A DNA stretch of 64,000 nt from Pseudomonas chlororaphis (GCF_000783395.1 NZ_JSFK01000027.1:16883-80882); one strand, 5' to 3'; positions 52,412 through 62,176 are shown, counted from the stretch's first letter. The notes: generated by a model not told the origin, from the letters alone. Translations and numbers: made by a program.

Positions 52412-53218
52412 ATGAAGCACAACGTCATCCTTGTCGTGCTCGACGGCCTCAACTATGAAGTCGCGCGCCACGCCATGGGGCATCTGCAGGCTTATGTCGG
52501 CGCAGGACGCGCCGCGCTCTACCAGTTGGAGTGCGAACTGCCGGCCCTGTCCCGACCGCTTTATGAATGCATCCTCACCGGCGTGCCGCCGATCGACAGT
52601 GGCATCGTCCACAACAACGTCTCGCGCCTGTCCAATCAGCGCAGCATTTATCACTACGCCCGCGATGCCGGTCTGAAAACCGCTGCGGCGGCTTACCACT
52701 GGGTCAGCGAGTTGTACAACCGCTCGCCGTTCGTAGCCGCCCGCGACCGCCACACCGACAATCTGTCGCTGCCGATCCAGCACGGGCATTTCTACTGGAG
52801 CGATCACTACCCGGATTCGCACCTGTTCGCCGACGCCGAAAACCTGCGCCTGCGCCACGATCCGGACTTCCTGCTGATCCACCCGATGAACATCGACGAC
52901 GCCGGGCACAAACACGGTCTCGATTCTTCGCAGTACCGCAACAGCGCGCGCTTCGCCGACATCATCCTCGCCGATTATCTGCAGAGCTGGCTCGACGCTG
53001 GCTATCAGGTGTTGGTGACCGCCGACCACGGCATGAACAACGATCGCTCGCACAACGGCCTGTTGCCGGAAGAACGTCAGGTGCCGCTGTTTGTCCTCGG
53101 TGACGCGTTCAGCCTCGACGCTGACGCCGCCCCCAAGCAGACAGAAATCTGCGGCACTGTCTGCGAACTGCTCGGCGTGCCCCATGACAAACCTGTGTGC
53201 CGGGAGTTGCTCAAGTGA
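52412..53218 (+). CDS. Alkaline-phosphatase-superfamily hydrolase
   Basis: 268 residues, nucleotide pyrophosphatase/phosphodiesterase type. Metal ligands are visible: Asp in VLDGLN near the N-terminus, HPMNIDDAGHKHG (Asp, His), TADHGMNND (Asp-His) and probably SHNG. The nucleophile is likely the Ser/Thr segment in LSRPLYECILTGVPP. No signal peptide, so it acts in the cytoplasm, presumably on the imported compound. Start ATG at 52412; the stop codon overlaps the permease start (GTGA). Confidence 0.85.
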   Translation: MKHNVILVVLDGLNYEVARHAMGHLQAYVGAGRAALYQLECELPALSRPLYECILTGVPPIDSGIVHNNVSRLSNQRSIYHYARDAGLKTAAAAYHWVSELYNRSPFVAARDRHTDNLSLPIQHGHFYWSDHYPDSHLFADAENLRLRHDPDFLLIHPMNIDDAGHKHGLDSSQYRNSARFADIILADYLQSWLDAGYQVLVTADHGMNNDRSHNGLLPEERQVPLFVLGDAFSLDADAAPKQTEICGTVCELLGVPHDKPVCRELLK

Positions 53219-54060
53219 ACTCAATGACTCGCGGCAAATGGCTGGCGGCGCTGTGCGTGGTGCCCTTCGCGCTGTTCTTTATCGTCTTCGAAATCGCTCC
53301 GCTGACCTGGGTGATGATCAGCAGCCTGCAATCAGAAGAATTCGGCTGGGGCTTGGCCAATTTCAGCAAGATCTTCAGCTCGAAATTCTATTTGCAGGCG
53401 ATCCAGTACAGCCTCGAAATCAGTTTCTGGTCGAGCGTGTTCGGCATCATCATTGCAATACTGGGTGCGTATTCCCTGCGCCGGGTCGATTCGAAACTGC
53501 GCAATTTCGTGAATGCCTTCGCCAACATGACCAGCAATTTTTCCGGCGTACCCTTGGCTTTCGCGTTCATCATCCTGCTCGGTTTCAACGGCAGTATCAC
53601 CATCATGCTCAAGCAGTCGGGGATCATTCAGGACTTCAACCTGTACTCGAAAACCGGGTTGATCATTCTCTACACCTACTTCCAGATTCCCCTCGGCGTG
53701 CTGCTGCTCTACCCGGCCTTCGACGCCCTGCGCGAAGACTGGCGCGAGTCCGCCGCACTGCTTGGCGCCAATGGCTGGCAATTTTGGCGGCACATCGGTT
53801 TGCCAGTGCTGACCCCGGCGCTGCTCGGCACGTTCGTGATCCTGCTGGCCAACGCCCTCGGTGCCTACGCCACGGTGTATGCGTTGACCACCGGCAACTT
53901 CAACGTCCTGCCGATCCGTATCGCGGCGATGGTCTCCGGCGACATTTCCCTCGACCCGAATCTGGCCAGCGCTCTGGCCGTGGTGCTAGTGGCGCTGATG
54001 ACCATCGTCACCGTCGTGCATCAACTGCTGTTGAAGAGGAGCTACCATGTCTCGCGCTGA
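53215..54060 (+). CDS. ABC importer permease 1
   Basis: 281 residues, six membrane helices. The EAA loop reads AFDALREDWRESAALLGANGWQFWRHIGLP, where the ATPase docks. The GTG at 53215 overlaps the previous stop codon; an ATG lies at 53224. Its end overlaps permease 2 by 14 bases. Confidence 0.9.
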   Translation: MNSMTRGKWLAALCVVPFALFFIVFEIAPLTWVMISSLQSEEFGWGLANFSKIFSSKFYLQAIQYSLEISFWSSVFGIIIAILGAYSLRRVDSKLRNFVNAFANMTSNFSGVPLAFAFIILLGFNGSITIMLKQSGIIQDFNLYSKTGLIILYTYFQIPLGVLLLYPAFDALREDWRESAALLGANGWQFWRHIGLPVLTPALLGTFVILLANALGAYATVYALTTGNFNVLPIRIAAMVSGDISLDPNLASALAVVLVALMTIVTVVHQLLLKRSYHVSR

Positions 54061-54847
54061 ATCCGGCCCGGCCGGCCTCTACCACCGCGTCGTGGTTTAC
54101 CTGCTGTTTGCCATCCTCTTGCTGCCACTCGTGGGAACGCTGATTTATTCGATCGCCAGCAGTTGGTCGGCGACCATCCTGCCCAGCGGTTTTACCTTCA
54201 AGTGGTACATCCAGTTGTGGAGCGATCCGCGTTTCCTGCACGCATTCGGCCAGTCATTGCTGGTCTGCGTTGGCGCGCTGGTGCTGTCGGTGGTGCTGAT
54301 CCTGCCGCTGCTGTTCGTGGTGCATTACCACTTTCCGAAACTCGATGCGCTGATGAACATCCTCATCCTGCTGCCCTTCGCAGTGCCGCCGGTGGTGTCT
54401 TCGGTGGGACTGTTGCAACTTTACGGTTCCGGGCCGATGGCGATGGTCGGCACGCCGTGGATTCTGATCGGCTGCTACTTCACCGTTGCGTTGCCGTTCA
54501 TGTACCGGGCAATTACCAACAACCTGCAAGCGATCAACCTGCGCGACCTGATGGACGCTGCGCAACTTCTGGGCGCCAGCACCTTTCAGGCGGCGTTTCT
54601 GGTGGTGCTGCCGAACCTGCGCAAAGGTCTGATGGTCGCCTTGCTGCTGTCATTCTCGTTCCTGTTCGGTGAGTTTGTCTTCGCCAATATTCTGGTCGGC
54701 ACCCGTTACGAAACCCTGCAGGTTTACCTGAACAACATGCGCAACAGCAGCGGCCACTTCACCAGCGCGCTGGTCATCTCGTATTTCTTTTTCGTGCTGG
54801 TCCTGACCTGGATCGCCAACATCTTGAACAAGGACAAAAGCGAATGA
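54047..54847 (+). CDS. ABC importer permease 2
   Basis: 266 residues, six membrane helices. EAA loop NLRDLMDAAQLLGASTFQAAFLVVLPNL. Forms the heterodimeric channel with permease 1. The stop codon overlaps the ATPase start (ATGA). Confidence 0.9.
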   Translation: MSRAESGPAGLYHRVVVYLLFAILLLPLVGTLIYSIASSWSATILPSGFTFKWYIQLWSDPRFLHAFGQSLLVCVGALVLSVVLILPLLFVVHYHFPKLDALMNILILLPFAVPPVVSSVGLLQLYGSGPMAMVGTPWILIGCYFTVALPFMYRAITNNLQAINLRDLMDAAQLLGASTFQAAFLVVLPNLRKGLMVALLLSFSFLFGEFVFANILVGTRYETLQVYLNNMRNSSGHFTSALVISYFFFVLVLTWIANILNKDKSE

Positions 54848-55833
54848 GCTACGTCAGCGTCCAACACCTGCAGAAAAGCTACGCCGGCACGACCGTGTTC
54901 AGCGACATCGACTGCGAAATCAACAAGGGTGAATTCGTCACCCTGCTCGGCCCCTCCGGCTGCGGCAAATCCACACTGCTGCGTTGCATTGCCGGCCTGA
55001 CGCCAGTGGATGGCGGCAAGATCCTTCTGGATGGCGTCGATATCGTGCCGTTGAGCCCACAGAAACGCGGGATCGGCATGGTGTTCCAGAGCTATGCGCT
55101 ATTCCCCAACATGACCGTCGAACAGAACGTTGCCTTCGGTTTGCGCATGCAAAAGGTCAACGCCGACGACAGCCATAAACGCGTTGCCGAGGTGTTGAAA
55201 CTGGTTGAACTGAACGACTTCGCCAGCCGCTATCCGCATCAGTTGTCCGGTGGCCAATGCCAGCGCGTGGCCCTCGCCCGTTCGCTGGTTACACGTCCGC
55301 GTCTGTTGCTGCTGGACGAGCCGCTGTCGGCCCTCGATGCACGGATTCGTAAACACCTGCGCGAACAGATTCGCCAGATTCAACGCGAACTCGGCCTGAC
55401 CACAATTTTCGTCACCCACGATCAGGAAGAAGCGCTGACCATGTCTGATCGCATTTTCCTGATGAATCAGGGAAAAATCGTACAAAGCGGCGATGCCGAA
55501 ACCTTGTACACCGCGCCGGTCGATGTGTTCGCCGCCGGCTTTATCGGCAACTACAACCTGCTTGATGCCGACGACGCATCAAAGCTGTTGCAGCGCCCGA
55601 TCAACCACCGGATCGCAATTCGCCCGGAAGCCATCGAACTGAGCCTGGAAGGCGAACTCGACGCGCAGATCCGCAGCCACAGCCTGCTCGGCAACGTTAT
55701 CCGCTACCGGATCGAAGCACGCGGCGTGGAACTGGTGGTGGATGTGCTCAACCGTTCGGCCGCCGATCTGCATCCCGACGGTCAGCGTTTGGCGCTTTCC
55801 ATCGATCCGACGGCCCTGTGTGAGGTAGCCTGA
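54844..55833 (+). CDS. ABC importer ATPase
   Basis: 329 residues, PotA/FbpC-like. Walker A GPSGCGKST, Q-loop MVFQSYALFPNMTV, signature LSGGQCQRVALARS, Walker B LLLLDEPLSALD, H-loop VTHDQEEAL, and a TOBE-like C-terminal domain from about residue 240. It energises the two preceding permeases. Confidence 0.93.
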   Translation: MSYVSVQHLQKSYAGTTVFSDIDCEINKGEFVTLLGPSGCGKSTLLRCIAGLTPVDGGKILLDGVDIVPLSPQKRGIGMVFQSYALFPNMTVEQNVAFGLRMQKVNADDSHKRVAEVLKLVELNDFASRYPHQLSGGQCQRVALARSLVTRPRLLLLDEPLSALDARIRKHLREQIRQIQRELGLTTIFVTHDQEEALTMSDRIFLMNQGKIVQSGDAETLYTAPVDVFAAGFIGNYNLLDADDASKLLQRPINHRIAIRPEAIELSLEGELDAQIRSHSLLGNVIRYRIEARGVELVVDVLNRSAADLHPDGQRLALSIDPTALCEVA

Positions 55834-55867
55834 TGACTTTGCTGACGTTGAAGAGAGAACTGCACTG

Positions 55868-56521
55868 ATGGCCCTGGCAATCTTTGATCTGGACGAAACC
55901 TTGATCCACGGCGACTGCGCCACCCTCTGGAGTGAGCAGATGGGCCGCCTGGGCTGGGTCGATCCCGAGTCGTTCATGCGCAAGAACAACGAACTGATGG
56001 ACGCCTACAGCCATGGCAAATTGCGCATGGAAGAATACATGGAGTTCAGCCTCGAACCGCTGATCGGGCGTACCCCGGAAGAAGTCGAACACCTGGTCGG
56101 GCCGTGGGTTGAAGACTTTATCGAACCGATCATCTTCAGCGACGCGACCAAGACCATCGCCGCCCACCGCAAGGCAGGCGACCGGATTCTGGTGATTTCG
56201 GCATCGGGCACGCATCTGGTCAGACCGATTGCCGATCGACTGGGCATCGATGAAATTCTCGGGATCGAACTGGAAGTCGCCCACGGCGTTTACAGCGGCC
56301 AAACCGTCGGCACCCTGACCTACCGCGAAGGCAAGATCACCCGCTTGCTGGAATGGCTGGATGCTGAAGAGGAAAACCTGGAAGGCGCGAGTTTCTATTC
56401 CGACTCACGCAATGATCTGCCGTTGTTGCTGAAGGTGGATTTCCCGCATGTGGTGAATCCGGATCCAGTGCTGCTTGAGCACGCCGAAAAAGCTGGCTGG
56501 CCAATCCACCTCTGGAAATGA
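55868..56521 (+). CDS. HAD-IB phosphatase
   Basis: 217 residues. HAD motif I DLDETLIHG (residues 7-15), motif II VISASGTH, motif IV DSRNDLPLL. SerB-like cap in the region 40-100. It lies 34 bases after the ATPase gene and could finish the breakdown of the imported organophosphate, or act in phospholipid turnover. Substrate unknown. Confidence 0.88.
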   Translation: MALAIFDLDETLIHGDCATLWSEQMGRLGWVDPESFMRKNNELMDAYSHGKLRMEEYMEFSLEPLIGRTPEEVEHLVGPWVEDFIEPIIFSDATKTIAAHRKAGDRILVISASGTHLVRPIADRLGIDEILGIELEVAHGVYSGQTVGTLTYREGKITRLLEWLDAEEENLEGASFYSDSRNDLPLLLKVDFPHVVNPDPVLLEHAEKAGWPIHLWK

Positions 56522-56615
56522 CAAAGATTTAATCTGCAATTGCAGGCTGACATTCCGAACCCGAGTTCGACCCCATGTGTCAGGTCGATGTACCTCGACA
56601 GAACAACTCCGTCAG

Positions 56616-56660
56616 TCCCCTCTCCCTTTGGGAGAGGGTTAGGGTGAGGGGCTTTTTTTC
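56616..56660. repeat. CCCCTCTCCCTTTGGGAGAGG repeat, possible terminator
   Basis: Stem CCCTCTCCC-ttt-GGGAGAGGG followed by TTAGGGTGAGGGGC and TTTTTTT. This widespread proteobacterial palindrome is placed between two convergent genes and can end the plus-strand transcript. Confidence 0.7.
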
Positions 56661-56665
56661 GGTTC

Positions 56666-57628
56666 TTAACTCAGACTGTCGTCAACCACCAATACCAGCT
56701 TTCCAGAAACTTTGTTGCTCGCCAGCTCCGCAAACGCTGCCTCAGCATCCTTCACCGCAAACGCCTTGGCCAACTGCGGACTCAACCGCCCCTCAGCAAA
56801 CAACGGCCACACCTGCTGGCCCAGATCACTCAACAGATCCGCCTTGAACTGATCGTCACGACTGCGCAACGTCGAGCCCAGCAGTTGCACACGCTTGGCC
56901 AACACCTGCGCCAGATCCAGCTTCGCCTCACGCCCGCCCATCAAACCGATCAACACCCAGCGTCCATCCAGCGCCATCAGCTTCAGATTCAGCGCCGAAT
57001 AATTACCGCCGACCGGGTCGAGAATCACATTGAACGGCCCGAAATCACGCAGGCTCTCCAGATCATCAGTGCGCACTACCCCGCCCTGCGCACCCAGCGC
57101 CTCACAGTAGGCCAAACGCTCGGCCGAACCGACGCTGACCCAACATGGATTGCCGAACGCCTTGCACAACTGAATGGCGGCTGAACCGATTCCACTTGCG
57201 CCGGCGTGCAAGAGAACTTTCTCACCCGGTTTGAGCGCCGCAAGTTGAAACACATTCAGCCAGACTGTTGCATAAACCTCAGGCAATGCGGCAGCCTCGA
57301 TCAGCGAAACACCTTCGGGAACCGGCAGCACGTGCCGTCCGTCGACGACCACCTCTTCGGCCATGCCGCCCCCGGCCAGCAAGGCGCAAACCCGATCGCC
57401 GACCTGCCAGGCACTGCCCGCGCCGACCTCGCTGATCACCCCGGAACACTCAAGACCGAGCACTTGGCTGGCCCCTGGCGGTGGCGGATAAAGCCCTGCT
57501 TTCTGTAATAAATCGGCGCGATTGAGGCCCGCTGCCGCCACTCGGATGCGGACTTGTCCTACATCGCACGTAGGACTCGGCTCTTCAACCCATGCCACTT
57601 GACCGTCAACGCCTTGCAATGCCTTCAC
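56666..57628 (-). CDS. NADPH:quinone oxidoreductase (PIG3-like)
   Basis: 320 residues, zinc-free medium-chain reductase. Substrate-domain motif GLNRADLLQKAGLYPPPPG and nucleotide-binding GASGIGSAAIQLCKAFG; the PIG3-type N-terminus MKALQGVDGQVAWVEEP begins at a GTG (complement of 57626-57628). Reduces quinones with NADPH in the cytoplasm. Divergent from prc with 105 bases between. Confidence 0.9.
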   Translation of the reverse strand: MKALQGVDGQVAWVEEPSPTCDVGQVRIRVAAAGLNRADLLQKAGLYPPPPGASQVLGLECSGVISEVGAGSAWQVGDRVCALLAGGGMAEEVVVDGRHVLPVPEGVSLIEAAALPEVYATVWLNVFQLAALKPGEKVLLHAGASGIGSAAIQLCKAFGNPCWVSVGSAERLAYCEALGAQGGVVRTDDLESLRDFGPFNVILDPVGGNYSALNLKLMALDGRWVLIGLMGGREAKLDLAQVLAKRVQLLGSTLRSRDDQFKADLLSDLGQQVWPLFAEGRLSPQLAKAFAVKDAEAAFAELASNKVSGKLVLVVDDSLS

Positions 57629-57733
57629 AGTGCCTCCATAGTGAGTCTGGACTGAGCCCGAAGCTGTAGCGCCGGGCTTTTTGCATTATGCGACCGGCTC
57701 TCGTAGAACCGGCGACTTCAAAGACGGCCTAAT

Positions 57734-59851
57734 ATGCGTTATCAATTGTCCCCGCGTCGAATCAGCATGAAGCATTTGCTCCCCAGCACCGCCCTCGCTC
57801 TTTTCATCGGTATCGGTTTGCTGCCGGTGTCGGGCAATACATTCGCAGCCAACAGCTGGGACAAATTGCAGCCTGATCGCGATGAAGTCATCGCCAGCCT
57901 GAACGTCGTCGAGTTGCTCAAGCGTCACCACTACAGCAAGCCGCCGCTCGACGATGCGCGCTCGGTGATCATCTACGACAGCTACCTCAAGCTGCTGGAT
58001 CCGTCGCGCAGCTACTTCATGGCCAGCGACATCACCGAATTCGACAAGTGGAAGACGCAGTTCGACGACTTCCTCAAAAGCGGCGACCTCAACGCCGGGT
58101 TCACCATCTACAAGCGCTATCTGGACCGCGTCAAGTCGCGTCTGGACTTCGCCCTTGCCGAGCTGAACAAAGGCGTCGACAAGATGGACTTCACCACCAA
58201 GGAGACCTTGCTGATCGATCGCAAGGATGCCCCTTGGCTCAAATCCACCGCTGAACTCGACGACCTGTGGCGCAAACGCGTCAAGGACGAAGTACTGCGG
58301 ATGAAGATCGCCGGCAAAGAGCCGAAGCAGATCCAGGAAACCCTGACCAAGCGCTACAAGAACCAGTTGGCGCGCCTGGATCAGACCCGTCCGGAAGACA
58401 TCTTCCAGGCGTACATCAACACCTTCGCCATGTCGTACGATCCGCACACCAACTATCTGTCGCCGGATAACGCGGAAAACTTCGACATCAATATGAGCCT
58501 GTCCCTCGAGGGCATCGGTGCCGTGTTGCAGAGCGACAACGACCAGGTGAAAGTCGTGCGTCTGGTGCCGGCAGGCCCGGCCGACAAGACCAAGCAGGTC
58601 GCCCCGGCCGACAAAATCATCGGCGTTGCCCAAGGCAACAAAGAGATGGTCGACGTGGTCGGCTGGCGTCTGGACGAAGTGGTCAAGCTGATCCGCGGTC
58701 CGAAGGGCACCGTGGTGCGTCTGGAAGTGATTCCAGCGAGCAACGCGCCGAACGACCAGACCACCAAGATCGTGCCGATCACCCGTGAAGCGGTGAAGCT
58801 CGAAGACCAGGCCGTGAAGAAGTCCGTGCTCAACCTGAAACAGGACGGCAAGGACTACAAACTCGGTGTGATCGAGATCCCGGCTTTCTACCTCGACTTC
58901 AAGGCGTTCCGTGCCGGTGATCCGGACTACAAGAGCACCACCCGTGACGTCAAGAAACTGCTCACCGAGCTGCAGAAAGACAAAGTCGACGGCGTGGTCA
59001 TCGACCTGCGCAACAACGGCGGCGGTTCCCTGCAGGAAGCCACCGAGCTGACCAGTCTGTTCATCGACAAAGGCCCGACCGTACTCGTACGTAATGCCGA
59101 TGGCCGTGTCGACGTACTCGAAGATGAAAACCCGGGCGCGTTCTACAAAGGTCCGATGGCACTCTTGGTCAACCGCTTGTCCGCCTCGGCCTCGGAGATT
59201 TTCGCCGGCGCCATGCAGGACTACCACCGCGCGCTGATCATCGGTGGCCAGACCTTCGGTAAAGGCACCGTGCAGACCATTCAGCCGCTGAACCATGGCG
59301 AACTGAAACTGACTCTGGCCAAGTTCTACCGTGTCTCCGGGCAAAGCACCCAGCATCAGGGCGTGCTGCCGGACATCGACTATCCGTCGCTGATAGACAC
59401 CAAGGAAATCGGCGAGAGCGCCCTGCCGGAAGCCATGCCGTGGGACACCATCCGCGCAGCGATCAAACCGGCGGCCGATCCGTTCAAGCCGTTCCTGGCT
59501 CAGCTCAAGTCCGAACATGACACGCGCACCGCCAAGGATGCCGAGTTTGTGTTCATCCGTGACAAGCTGGCCCTGGCGCAGAAACTGATGGAAGAAAAAA
59601 CCGTCAGCCTCAACGAAGCCGAGCGCCGTGCCCAGCACAACGACATCGACGCCAAGCAACTGACGATGGAAAACATCCGTCGCAAAGCCAAAGGCGAAGA
59701 GCCGCTTAAAGAGCTGAAGAAAGAAGACGAAGACGCCCTTGCGGCTGCTGACCCGGACAAGGTCAAACCAGAAGACGACGCCTACCTGAGCGAAACCGGG
59801 CGCGTGCTGCTGGATTACCTGAAGCTGAGCAATCAGGTAGCCAAGAAGTAA
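57734..59851 (+). CDS. prc: Tail-specific periplasmic protease Prc
   Basis: 705 residues. Signal peptide (about 1-38), N-terminal helical domain, PDZ domain (about 245-325, VVRLVPAGPADKTKQVAPAD), S41 catalytic domain with the Ser in LVNRLSASASEIFAG and the Lys in GGQTFGKGTVQ, and a C-terminal DUF3340-like helical domain. Degrades proteins with nonpolar C-termini; in P. aeruginosa the orthologue acts on mutant MucA in alginate control (known, not shown here). The ATG at 57764 is a second possible start. A strong terminator follows. Confidence 0.95.
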   Translation: MRYQLSPRRISMKHLLPSTALALFIGIGLLPVSGNTFAANSWDKLQPDRDEVIASLNVVELLKRHHYSKPPLDDARSVIIYDSYLKLLDPSRSYFMASDITEFDKWKTQFDDFLKSGDLNAGFTIYKRYLDRVKSRLDFALAELNKGVDKMDFTTKETLLIDRKDAPWLKSTAELDDLWRKRVKDEVLRMKIAGKEPKQIQETLTKRYKNQLARLDQTRPEDIFQAYINTFAMSYDPHTNYLSPDNAENFDINMSLSLEGIGAVLQSDNDQVKVVRLVPAGPADKTKQVAPADKIIGVAQGNKEMVDVVGWRLDEVVKLIRGPKGTVVRLEVIPASNAPNDQTTKIVPITREAVKLEDQAVKKSVLNLKQDGKDYKLGVIEIPAFYLDFKAFRAGDPDYKSTTRDVKKLLTELQKDKVDGVVIDLRNNGGGSLQEATELTSLFIDKGPTVLVRNADGRVDVLEDENPGAFYKGPMALLVNRLSASASEIFAGAMQDYHRALIIGGQTFGKGTVQTIQPLNHGELKLTLAKFYRVSGQSTQHQGVLPDIDYPSLIDTKEIGESALPEAMPWDTIRAAIKPAADPFKPFLAQLKSEHDTRTAKDAEFVFIRDKLALAQKLMEEKTVSLNEAERRAQHNDIDAKQLTMENIRRKAKGEEPLKELKKEDEDALAAADPDKVKPEDDAYLSETGRVLLDYLKLSNQVAKK

Positions 59852-59919
59852 GGTGATGGCAATTTAATGCTGACGATCCCCGGATCGTCATCAAACAGTC
59901 ATCATTCTGTCGTGCAATA

Positions 59920-59968
59920 AAGGACTGGGAGCCACTCTCTTCATCGAGAGCGCTCCCAGTCCTTTTTT
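59920..59968 (+). terminator. Strong terminator after prc
   Basis: AAGGACTGGGAGC..CTCTC-ttcat-CGAGAGCGCTCCCAGTCCTT followed by TTTTT. A smaller hairpin TGACGATCCCCGGATCGTCA precedes it at 59871-59890. Confidence 0.9.
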
Positions 59969-59984
59969 ATCGCCAGAGATTGCC

Positions 59985-61766
59985 ATGACCACGACCGAAC
60001 AGCTGAGTGCCTTGAGCTCGATCCTGACTCAAAGCGGATTACACAGCTTGTTCCAACCGATCATCTGCCTCTCGGAACGGCGCATTCTCGGCTACGAAGC
60101 CCTCACGCGCGGTCCTTCCAACAGCCCTCTTCACTCGCCGATCGCGCTGTTCGCCGTGGCCCGTCAGGCCGGGCGTTTGAGCGAACTGGAAATCGCCTGC
60201 CGCCAGAGCGCTTGCCGCCGCTTCAACGAGCAGCAGTTGCCGGGCAAACTGTTTCTCAACGTCTCGCCAGAATCCTTGCTTGAAGCCGCCCACCAACAGG
60301 GGCGCACGTTGCAGTTGCTGCAGGATTTCGGCATCCCGCCGAGTCAGGTGGTCATCGAGCTGACTGAACAGACACCCATCGACGATTTTCAGTTGCTGCA
60401 AACCGCCTTGCATCACTACCGGGCGATGGGGTTTTCCATTGCGCTGGATGATCTCGGTGCCGGGTATTCGAGCTTGCGTCTTTGGTCGGAGCTCCGCCCG
60501 GATTACGTGAAGATCGATCGGCACTTCATCGATGGCATTCACCAGGACGCGTTGAAGCGCGAGTTCGTCGGCTCGATCCTGCAAATCGCCAAAGCCTCTC
60601 GCGCGCAAGTGATCGCCGAAGGCATCGAGCTGCCGGAAGAACTCGCGGTGCTGACGGAAATGGGCGTCGATCTGGTGCAGGGCTACCTGCTTGGCCGCCC
60701 CCAAGAACACCCACCGCGCGATGCCCGCGCCTTGATGCCCAAGCACGACAGCAGCAGCGTTGCGCTGAACGACGAAGGCAGCGACCTCAGTGCCCTGCTC
60801 AACGACCAACCGGCCGTGCATCGCGACACACCCACCGCCACTGTGCTGGAAGCCTTCCGCCGCCAGGCCAACCTCAATTCACTGGCGGTACTCGACGAAC
60901 AAGGCCAACCCTGCGGCATCGTCCACCGCCACTCCTTATCGGATGCCCTGCTCAAACCCTTCGCCACCGACCTGTTCGCACGCAAACCGATCAGCCGCCT
61001 GATGAACGACGACTTCCTCGCCGTGGAAATGAGCCAGTCGCTGCAACAGGTCAGCCGCTTGATCACCAGCCGTGCCCGCCAGCGCATTGAAGAAGACTTC
61101 ATCATTACTCTTAACGGCGGCTACCTCGGCCTTGGCCGGGTCATCGACGTGCTCAAACTGATTACCGAACTGAAGATTCAACAGGCTCGTTATGCTAATC
61201 CGCTGACCTTGCTGCCCGGCAACGTGCCGATCCAGCAGTGCCTGACTCGCCTGCTGCAACAGGGACGTGAATCCGTCATCTGCTACGTCGACATCGACAG
61301 TTTCAAACCCTTTAACGATATCTACGGATACGGACGGGGTGATGAAGTTCTGCTGTGTCTGGCGCAGTGCCTCAACGAACGCGTAGACCCCTCTCGCGAC
61401 TTCGTCGGTCACATCGGCGGCGACGACTTCCTGCTCGTCCTCGGCCCCGAGGATTGGCGCAAACGACTCAATCAGTTGCTTGATGACTTCCAGAGCCAGT
61501 GTCGACGTTTCTACCGCCCCGAACACCTTGAGGCTGGATGTTTTATTGCGCCGAATCGCCAAGGGGTGCGGCAGGAGTTTCCGCTGTTGTCGCTTTCCAT
61601 TGGCGTCGTGCATCTACAGCCCGAAGCCTGCGCACACCTCGATGCCAGCCAACTCGCGGAAATGGCATCGCAGGCGAAGCATCATGCGAAGAATGTTCCG
61701 GGGTATAGCGTGCATGTGCTCGACGATTTAGCGCCCGCACCCCGGACGACGCAACTAGTTAGTTAA
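59985..61766 (+). CDS. EAL-CBS-GGDEF cyclic-di-GMP protein with degenerate GGDDF site
   Basis: 593 residues, soluble. The EAL domain (about 15-240) keeps all key residues: YEALTR, LFLNVSPE, VIELTEQ, ALDDLGAGYSS, YVKIDRHF, AEGIE and VQGYLLGRP, so phosphodiesterase activity is likely. Two CBS-like segments follow (about 275-395), which may sense a nucleotide. The GGDEF domain (about 405-580) has HIGGDDFLLV in place of GGDEF/GGEEF, so cyclase activity is doubtful. The order EAL first, then CBS, then GGDEF is as in P. aeruginosa PA3258 (from memory), also next to prc. Confidence 0.9.
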   Translation: MTTTEQLSALSSILTQSGLHSLFQPIICLSERRILGYEALTRGPSNSPLHSPIALFAVARQAGRLSELEIACRQSACRRFNEQQLPGKLFLNVSPESLLEAAHQQGRTLQLLQDFGIPPSQVVIELTEQTPIDDFQLLQTALHHYRAMGFSIALDDLGAGYSSLRLWSELRPDYVKIDRHFIDGIHQDALKREFVGSILQIAKASRAQVIAEGIELPEELAVLTEMGVDLVQGYLLGRPQEHPPRDARALMPKHDSSSVALNDEGSDLSALLNDQPAVHRDTPTATVLEAFRRQANLNSLAVLDEQGQPCGIVHRHSLSDALLKPFATDLFARKPISRLMNDDFLAVEMSQSLQQVSRLITSRARQRIEEDFIITLNGGYLGLGRVIDVLKLITELKIQQARYANPLTLLPGNVPIQQCLTRLLQQGRESVICYVDIDSFKPFNDIYGYGRGDEVLLCLAQCLNERVDPSRDFVGHIGGDDFLLVLGPEDWRKRLNQLLDDFQSQCRRFYRPEHLEAGCFIAPNRQGVRQEFPLLSLSIGVVHLQPEACAHLDASQLAEMASQAKHHAKNVPGYSVHVLDDLAPAPRTTQLVS

Positions 61767-61813
61767 GATCACGCGAGGTACCCCCTAATAGCACACAAAG
61801 CGAGATTGGAATT

Positions 61814-62176
61814 TCATTGTCCGAAATCTTTTTTTTCATTTCGATATTTTGTCAAACACCTTAACAAAACCCCCATAAAATATGGCCTATCGGCAACTTC
61901 TTGACCGAAATAAGTCGTCATACGATTGAATACGAGGTCAAAACTGTCATTCGTCATCAAAAAATGATGGACTGTTCCTATGAGGGATTCTTGCTCTGTA
62001 TCTGTGTACTCATAAAATTCAGGCTTTAACAAAGTATCGAACAGCTCCGTCAACTGCTGCGGATCATTGACGTTTTTTTCAGCTATCAATCGCTCTCGCT
62101 CCATGTCGTGAGTATTTTCAATATCAAAAACAAACAGTAAATTTTTTATGTCCACAATCTCATATATCTTTTTCAT
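61814..62176 (-). CDS. Putative immunity protein for the Rhs toxin
   Basis: 120 residues, not recognised. Start ATG (complement of 62174-62176) overlaps the stop codon of the rhs gene as TGATG, so translation is coupled. It is clearly AT-rich compared with the rest of the window, matching the AT-rich toxin end upstream. The sequence is polar and helical, without a signal peptide, as for many cytoplasmic immunity proteins. Function rests on context only. Confidence 0.7.
   Translation of the reverse strand: MKKIYEIVDIKNLLFVFDIENTHDMERERLIAEKNVNDPQQLTELFDTLLKPEFYEYTDTEQESLIGTVHHFLMTNDSFDLVFNRMTTYFGQEVADRPYFMGVLLRCLTKYRNEKKDFGQ

Noticed and set aside
57686..59659. 657-codon minus-strand frame opposite prc
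   Set aside because: Shadow of the well-supported protease gene; no independent motifs or ribosome-binding site.
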